Of a DNA stretch of 64,000 nucleotides, positions 14,301 to 23,100 are shown piece after piece. The notes beneath the pieces are model-generated. The model had not been told where the DNA came from. It searched no databases and saw only the letters and a list, made by a program, of their open reading frames with translations. The translations under genes were made by a program, and so were the position numbers. Position 1 is the stretch's first letter; every line of letters starts with the position of its first letter. Source of the DNA: Chrysomallon squamiferum (lineage: Eukaryota; Mollusca; Gastropoda; Neomphalida; Peltospiridae); the NCBI GenBank assembly GCA_012295275.1, contig CM022676.1, positions 10,899,470-10,963,469 on the forward strand, in the 5' to 3' direction.

Positions 14301-17300
14301 CAAACAATAATATTTTTTTTACAAACAAAGTATTGTAAAAATGATTTTTAATTCAGAACGTGAAGACTGACCTGCAGATGTCAAACTTTGTAACAATAGT
14401 TTTACGTCCGATGTCTGAAATGGAGATTGTATGTAACAAGTTGACACACGCAGTTTTCAGCATTCGGCCATGACATTTGACCTTGGACTCCAACATTTTA
14501 AGAATGTTCTCTGCCAAACTCTCATCGTCAAAGATATGCTGTTGGTTTGCTTCTGTTAATAATAAAAAATAATCAAGTGATAATAAAAATCATAATAAAA
14601 AATATAAAATATTAAGATTTTTGCAAGAACAAACCAGACGTAATTAATTTACTAATTTATATCTTAATCAATCAAAAGTTATATTAAATTATTAAATTTA
14701 TTTCTTTTAATTACTGCACATATGTTTTTAATCATTTATTTGTTGTTCTCATCAAATTTTCTTTCAAAGAATAAAAAAAAAAAATTCTAAGAACAGAAAA
14801 CAATACCCGTGATCTACATTGTACATTATCAATAAAAATTGACAATGTGCTTTAACAATTATATAGATGTAATAAAAATGTAAATTAATTATATTATATA
14901 GATGTAATGAAAATTTAAACTAATTATGATATAAATAAAAGAATGAATGAATGTTTAATAATATATTGGCTACTGGCTGTCAAACAAAGTAAAATATTAC
15001 AAAATGGTGTATTATCATATAACACAGATGCAATAAAAATGTAAATTAAATATGTTATAAAATAGATGTAAGAAAAATGTAGATTAATTATAACATTCCA
15101 TAGATATAATGAAAATGTAAATTAAATGATATAAAAGAGATATAATGAAAATGTAAATTAAATGATATAAAACAGATGTAATAAAAATGTAAATTAAATA
15201 TGATATAAAATAGATGTAATAAAAATGTAAATTAAATATAACATTCCATAGATGTAATAAAATGTAAATTAAATGATATAAAACAGATGAAATAAAAATG
15301 TAAATTAAATGTTATAAAACAGATGTAATAAAAATGTAAATTAAATATGATATAAAATAGATGTAATAAAAATGTAAATTAGATGATATAAAACAGATGT
15401 AATAAAAATGTAAATTAATGATATAAAACAGATGTAATAAAAACATAAATTAAATGATATAAAACAGATGTAATAAAAATGTAAATTAGATGATATAAAA
15501 CAGATGTAATAAAAATGTAAATTAGATGATATAAAACAGATGTAATAAAAATGTAAATTAAATATGATATAAAACAGATGTAATAAAAATGTAAATTAGA
15601 TGATATAAAACAGATGTAATAAAAATGTAAATTAGATGATATAAAACAGATGTAATAAAAATGTAAATTAGATGATATAAAACAGATGTAATAAAAATGT
15701 AAATTAAATGATATAAAACAGATGTAATAAATGTAAATTAGATGATATAAAACAGATGTAATAAAAATGTAAATTAGATGATATAAAACAGATGTGATAA
15801 AAATGTAAATTAAATACGATATAAAACAGATGTAATAAATGTAAATTAGATGATATAAAACAGATGTAATAAATGTAAATTAGATGATATAAAACAGATG
15901 TAATAAAAATGTAAATTAAATATGATATAAAACAGGTGGCTGACCATTGTCTGTGCAGGCTGCAGTGAACATGTCAAAAGCTGCACACAAAACATCTCTC
16001 TCTTCCTGAGTCAAACTCTTAACTGACACATTTAAACATCTGAAACAAACATTCAAAATAGTAAAAAAAACAACCAAAAACCCACATTTTTATATATAAA
16101 TATATATATATATATACACACATACATACATACATACAGTAAACCTTGCCTATGTCGTTTACCACATCAAAGTGCACAAGTCATCGCCTTAGCATAAGTC
16201 CTGATTTTTTAAAACATTATTTCCAATAAAATATCATCTATGGGAAATCAGGTAAGTGATCACCTGACACAAACTGTAGTTAATTTCTAGTCATCTGTGA
16301 CAAATCAGGTAAGTCCTCACCTGACACAAACTGTAGTTAATTTCTAGTAAACTGTGAAAAATCACGTAAGTCCTTACCTGACACAAACTGTAGTTAATTT
16401 CTAGTCATCTGTGACAAATCAGGTAAGTCCTCACCTGACACAAACTGTAGTTAATTTCTAGTAAACTGTGAGAAATCATCTGGTAAGACACAAACTGTAG
16501 TTAATTTCTAGTCATCCTGACAAATTGTGTAAACTGACACAAACTGTAGTTAATTTCTAGTCATCTGTGAGAAATCACGTAAGTCCTCACCTGACACAAA
16601 CTGTAGTTAATTTCTAGTCATCTGTGAGAAATCACGTAACTTCTCACCTGACACAAACTGTAGTTAATTTCTAGTCATCTGAGAAATGACAAACTGTAGT
16701 TAAAATCACACAAATCAGGTAAGTCCTCACCTGACACCTGACACAAACTGTAGTTAATTTCTAGTCATCTGTGACACAAACTGTAGTTAATTTCTAGTCA
16801 TCTGTGAGAAATCAGAAGTCACACCTGACACAAACGAAAAACTGTAGTTAATTTCTAGTCATCTGTGAGAAATGTAGTTAATTTCTAGTCATCTGTGAGA
16901 AATTGTGTAAGTCCTCACCTGACACAAACTGTAGTTAATTTCTAGTCATCTGTGAGAAATCACGTAACTCCTCACCTGACACAAACTGTAGTTAATTTCT
17001 AGTCATCTGTGAGAAATCACGTAACTCCTCACCTGACACAAACTGTAGTTAATTTCTAGTCATCTGTGAGAAATCAGGTAAGTCTTCACCTGACACAAAC
17101 TGTAGTTAATTTCTAGTCATCTGTGAGAAATCACGTAACTCCTCACCTGACACAAACTGTAGTTAATTTCTAGTCATCTGTGAGAAATCATGTAACTCCT
17201 CACCTGACACAAACTGTAGTTAATTTCTAGACATCTGTGAGAAATCAGGTAAGTCCTCACCTGACACAAACTGTAGTTAATTTCTAGTGTACAGTGCATT

Positions 17301-20146
17301 CTTCTTACGAATACCAAAACACTGAGCAGGTCTTTTTGCCACCAAACACCGCAAGGCATTTGTAGCCAATGGATGCCTGGATCATAAAAATCTGAAGTTC
17401 CACTACTGACGAATTCTTGCAGCTAGACATCTAACCAATGAGACAGAATTCCAATTCAAATGGGACCTATTTCACACTCTTTTTGTACTTAAGACTGCAT
17501 GATCTCGTGTTTCTCAAACAACAGTTGTCAACTTTTTCAAAACAACTGTAAATAATGATGATGACATTAGTGTTGCAGCTGATGAGGATGAAGGTAAGGA
17601 GGAGAACCAACGCTGTCGTAACATTTGGTAAAGACTTCAACATGCCAACAATCTAAGAGTATGTTGATGTCGAAGCAGAAGAGGTTGGGACTCTAGAAAT
17701 GAAGGATGCCAAGATCTCAGACTGTTAAGTCCAGCAATACCAGGACGCAGACGAAGCACTGCCAGTGATCAAGATATGGAATGTGATGACCCAATGGCTG
17801 AATCCTCCTCCAACTGTTAGTGAAGCTATCAAAGCTCTTGATGTTCTGAAGCCATTTGCTACATCAGTTGTAGACTGTCTGTCTGAGATTATTGAAACAT
17901 TCAAACAAGGTGAAATTCGGAGGCTGAGGCAGACTGCTACTGAGGATAATGTTAACTGAATGAAAGCCTACACTGTAAGAAATGTCTTAATTTAAATTCT
18001 CAATGTACATTTGGAAACAACTACATGTTTATAGGAAATAGCACATGATTATAAAATGCTATTAAACACTAAGTGTTTTAAATTAACATTTATCTTTTAC
18101 AGTGCCAAAATCCCTAGTGTTCAGTGTTTTAAATTACCACATATTTTTTATTGTGCCAAACACTATCAACAGTGTTTGTTCTTCGATTTATTTCCCACTG
18201 ATCTGAGTCCCTTTATGTGGTATGAGGAACAAAATCAAGTTGTTTTTGTTTGCTCAGAAAGTTGAAATTTATAAATTAATAAAATGTATAATGTACATGT
18301 ACTTCTTAATCAAAGACAATCACCAAATATAAGCACAAGGTCTTCTCAAAGAATCCCGCAAGAATTTTGACACTATGGACGATTTCTTTGCTGATTACAA
18401 AACAACTTGGACATGTTAGAACATGCAGTAGAACCCTGCTTAAAAGGACACCATTGTAAGCAGGACAAAAGCACCCTGACTATGAGGACAGACAATTCAG
18501 CCCCTCAAAGGAGGTAGTTTAGTTCAGTTCCAAAGGTGTCCTTAAAAGTGGGGTTCTACTGTGTTCACGTACAATGTAAACTTATTAGTGTCATTAGGTT
18601 CTACTGTACCTGTGAAGTTCACAGTTATGTTCTTTTCATAGTTACTTGGCTCAGGTTGCAAATAAATGTTTTTATTTGAAAAATAAGCAGAATTTAAAAA
18701 ATAATAAATAAAATAATTAAACAGTGTTGGCAGTGTTCACTAAATAATAAATAAAATAATTAAACAGTGTTGGCAGTGTTCACTAAATAATAAATAAAAT
18801 AATTAAAGTGTTGGCAGTGTTCACTAAAACTGAGCCTGTCGTCTGCTTGACATCCACTGATAGTTCTCTGACTCCAACCTTTATCGTCACTGGTTTTCTT
18901 GCTTTCACACCGCGGTTTGTATATTGTAGTTCTGGCTCAACCCCAAATCAATTCTTTCTTGCCACATTTCTCTCAAAAGCCTGGTAAATTGAGGGTTTCT
19001 GGGTTACTGCATCAGTGCACACACAAATCATCTTCCTGATGTAGCTTTGGTAATTAATTGATTAAATAATTGATAAGTTCCCACACAGCGGAGTTACATC
19101 TGTTAAAAATGATATGCAGCATCAAAGTGAGGTACATGTACAACACATAAGACACTATGCTCTGTGTCAACTCTACAGGGATACCTCAGGAAGACAAGTC
19201 GACAATTTGTTGACTTATATTTAGAAGTAGTCATTATGATGACTTAACTTTACTCATCACAAATCTAAGTCATCGGAAAAACGTTGGTCCTGAAAGTGAT
19301 GATGTAGGCAAGGTTTACTGTGTAAATAAACTAAACGAGGAAAGCCTGCTGTTTGCTAGATCTCACTGGTGCTTAACATTCTGTTTTTCAGCACCACATT
19401 TCAAAAACTTTTTAAACTTAAAGGCTTCTTATGATAGAAGTAGTGTGTAATGTGGTTACACTTTATAAATGTACTGATTTCTCTGACACTGTGCTGCTGC
19501 AGCCCAATCATTGTACCAGATAACAATCACGTTACATTTACTACTTTTGATGGATAACAGTTAATGATAACGTTTACCTGGATAAAACTGGGTGTGATGT
19601 TGTCATAGCAAGACCCCCATGTGTTCTGAATAATGTTTTATCTTCAGCTGAAAATAAAATGCAGGTAAATAAAATTAAATATAAAATATTCAAAAATGAA
19701 ATAAACTTTATGCCATCTTCCAAAACTAATAAAATAAGTATCTGTTATGTGATCTGTTTAAATTAAAAATTTTAAAAAGTAAACATACAAATCAGACATA
19801 TATTAATTCTGTCTCTTACATAAAATATTACCATAACTATAAAAAAAAAAAAAAAAAGAAACAAAGTAGAAAAAAAATAATATTTTCTAAACTTGTTATT
19901 AGTTTTAAAAAATTCACAAAATCTGCTCAGTAAGAAATCTTGTTACATGTGTTGAGAACATACAGAAAATTTCACACACACACAACCCTGTATATATATA
20001 TAAAATGTGTTAATACAGAAACTTGTTACTTGTGCACACACACACACACAGTCACACACACACTCACACAGACACACACACACTCACACAGACACACACA
20101 CACTCACAGACACACACACACTCACACAGACACACACACACTCACA

Positions 20147-20187
<41 letters not shown>

Positions 20188-23100
20188 ACACACAAAATTA
20201 AATGTGTTACTTGTGTTCAGCAGGCTGGCAATGACTCTGAAACCTCCGCTGTAGTACAGAGGCAGCTCTCCTGACTTCCCCACCTTCTCTATCAACTTGA
20301 CCACACCCTGAGCGTCCACCTCCCCACACTCAAAGTGAGCACGGGCCTCCCTCTCCTGTCTGTCTGCAACCTCTGCCCGATCAACCTCAGCTATGTAGTC
20401 TGAGACCAGAAACATCAACAGCAATAATAACAACATCAACAGCAATAATAACAACATCAACAGTAATAATAACAACATCAACAGTAATAAAACAACATCA
20501 ACAGTAATAAAAACAACATCAACAGTAATAATAACAGTAATAAAAACAACATCAACAGCAATAATAACAGTAATAAAAACAACATCAACAATAATAATAA
20601 TACTAATAATAATAATTAGAATAATAATACTACTAATAATAACAATAATAATAATTAGAATAATAATACTAATTATAATAATAAAAGCAATTAAAAATAT
20701 AGAATTATCTGTTTTTGTTATTTACTTGAATGTAACTTGCACTGTAAGTGAATAGTAACAGCTTCAGCATGTCTTTGTGTATTTGAGAAGGTCAATATAT
20801 ATCAGTGTTTGTTTTGTGTGCAGGTTTTAAACAAATACAGAACGTGTCAGATTACTAACATGTATCAGATTACTAACTAACATGTGTCAGATTACTAACT
20901 AACATGTATCAAAATAACATTTTTAAGTCTGTGAATTCATGGATACTAGTAGGATATCTAGAATATTAAATACTGTATTCTGTGTTACCTTTAATAAGTT
21001 TCTCCTTCCGAGGATCAATCCTAATAGCTTCATTGTAGTTGTCTCGAGCTTTCTGGAAATGTTTTAGACCCAGGTGAGAGCGACCCATGTGTATATATGC
21101 CTTGATACTCAAAGGGTTAACCTGTAGCCACATCAAACTCAGAGTTAATTAAAGCTCCAATCCATAATAATAAAAATAACAGATAAAATATTTTTAAAAA
21201 AAGCATTAAAAAAATAAAAATAAAAATTAATATTTACACTTAAAGGGTTAACTATTCAGCCTAATTTAATGGTCTAAAAGAAATAAAAGTAAATGAATAA
21301 ATGAATAAATGAATAAAGAAAGAAAGAAAGAAAGAAAGAAAATAAAAATAATTATTTGTTTTAACAATATACAATAATTAAAAGAAAGAAATTTAATATG
21401 CATCAGGAGTAGAACTTTCGACAATTGTAACGTGTTTTTTTATTGATTGCAAACTTAATAATTTTATAAAGGACTTTATTACTAAAATTTTATTATTACT
21501 GTTATAATTATTATTATTTAAGTTAAATGAAAAAATAAAAAATCATTAAGTTTTGTAATTTAACCTTTAAAGCCCATTCACAATCAACCAGAGCATCTTC
21601 AAATCTTTTCAGTTTGATGTTCGTCTGTGCTCGGTTTGTGTACAATGCCAGATTGTCCTTCTGTTTTGACAACCCCTATACCAATAAATAATAAATAAAT
21701 ATTACATACAAACACGAACTTAAATATAAATAAATAAATAATAGATAACTACACCTACATAAAAATAAATAACACACATGCACAAAAATAATCAGACAAA
21801 CAGATTGGTCAATAAATAAATAAGCAGGTGTAGAGTTGTACATAATAAAGTGTGTATGTATTTAGAATTGTACCTCAGTGTAGAGTTGTACATAATAAAG
21901 TGTGTATGTATTTAGAAGTGTACCTCAGTGTAGAGTTCTACATAATAAAGTGTGTATGTGTTTAGAACTGAACCTTTGTGTAGAGTTCTACATAATAAAG
22001 TGTGTATGTATTTAGAAGTGTACCTCAGTGTAGAGTTGTACATAATAAAGTGTGTATGTATTTAGAATTGTACCTCAGTGTAGAGTTCTACATAATAAAA
22101 AATGTGTATGTGTTTAGAACTGAACCTTTGTGTAGAGTTCTACATAATAAAGTGTGTATGTGTTTAGAACTGAACCTTTGTGTAGAGTTGTACATAATAA
22201 AGTGTGTATGTATTTAGAAGTGTACCTCAGTGTAGAGTTGTACATAATAAAGTGTGTATGTATTTAGAATTGTACCTCAGTGTAGAGTTCTACATAATAA
22301 AGTGTGTATGTGTTTAGAACTGAACCTTTGTGTAGAGTTCTACATAATAAAGTGTGTATGTGTTTAGAACTGAACCTTTGTGTAGAGTTGTACATAATAA
22401 AGTGTGTATGTGTTTAGAACTGAACCTTTGTGTAGAGTTCTACATAATAAAGTGTGTATGTGTTTAGAACTGAACCTTTGTGTAGAGTTCTACATAATAA
22501 AGTGTGTATGTGTTTAGAACTGAACCTTTGTGTAGAGTTCTACATAATAAAGTGTGTATGTGTTTAGAACTGAACCTTTGTGTAGAGTTCTACATAATAA
22601 AGTGTGTATGTGTTTAGAACTGAACCTTTGTGTAGAGTTCTACATAATAAAGTGTGTATGTGTTTAGAACTGAACCTTTGTGTAGAGTTCTACATAATAA
22701 AGTGTGTATGTGTTTAGAATTGAACCTTTGTGTAGAGTTCTACATAATAAAGTGTGTATGTGTTTAGAACTGAACCTTTGTGTACAATTCCAAGGCACTG
22801 AGATAATCTCCGCAGTGAAATGCGACATTTCCTCTTTCTTTGATTTCGTTTGCCTCTTTCTCTCTCAGTCTGCGTCGCTCGGCCCTCTCCGCAGCATCCT
22901 GCTCCATCGCAGCCATAAAAACACCTGATTTAGAAAAACACAAAGATTTAAAATAATAAAATAATAAAAGTGAAATTTTATAACAGATTTGATGTAAAAG
23001 TTTACTGATCCAGAGTAGAATATGCAGAGGATTTTGTAAATTTGGTAAATCTGAGCAGATTTATTTCTTAAAGCTGAACCTGAGACATTAGCTGACTGAC

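Larger units (their letters stand above)
16137..19320 (+). mobile_element. Decayed pogo/Tigger-like DNA transposon in TTC12 intron 8
   Basis: The ends are inverted repeats: CAGTAAACCTTGCCTA at 16137-16152 and its reverse complement at 19305-19320, with a TA on the left flank and TG on the right. Inside, on the plus strand, is the 3' part of a DDE transposase of the pogo/CENP-B family. The diagnostic [11 protein letters not shown], a TAG stop at 17363-17365 where related proteins have Gln, and then PMDAWIIKI lie at about 17330-17394. A tail with [15 protein letters not shown] follows at 17819-17863. Several stops and frame changes make it non-functional. The N-terminal DNA-binding part is absent, and a 57-bp tandem array occupies that position. 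This is old, degraded DNA in the host intron, on the strand opposite to TTC12. Confidence 0.82.

Noticed and set aside
17765-17959. 64-codon frame as a host gene
   Set aside because: It is the tail of the broken pogo/Tigger transposase inside the transposon termini.
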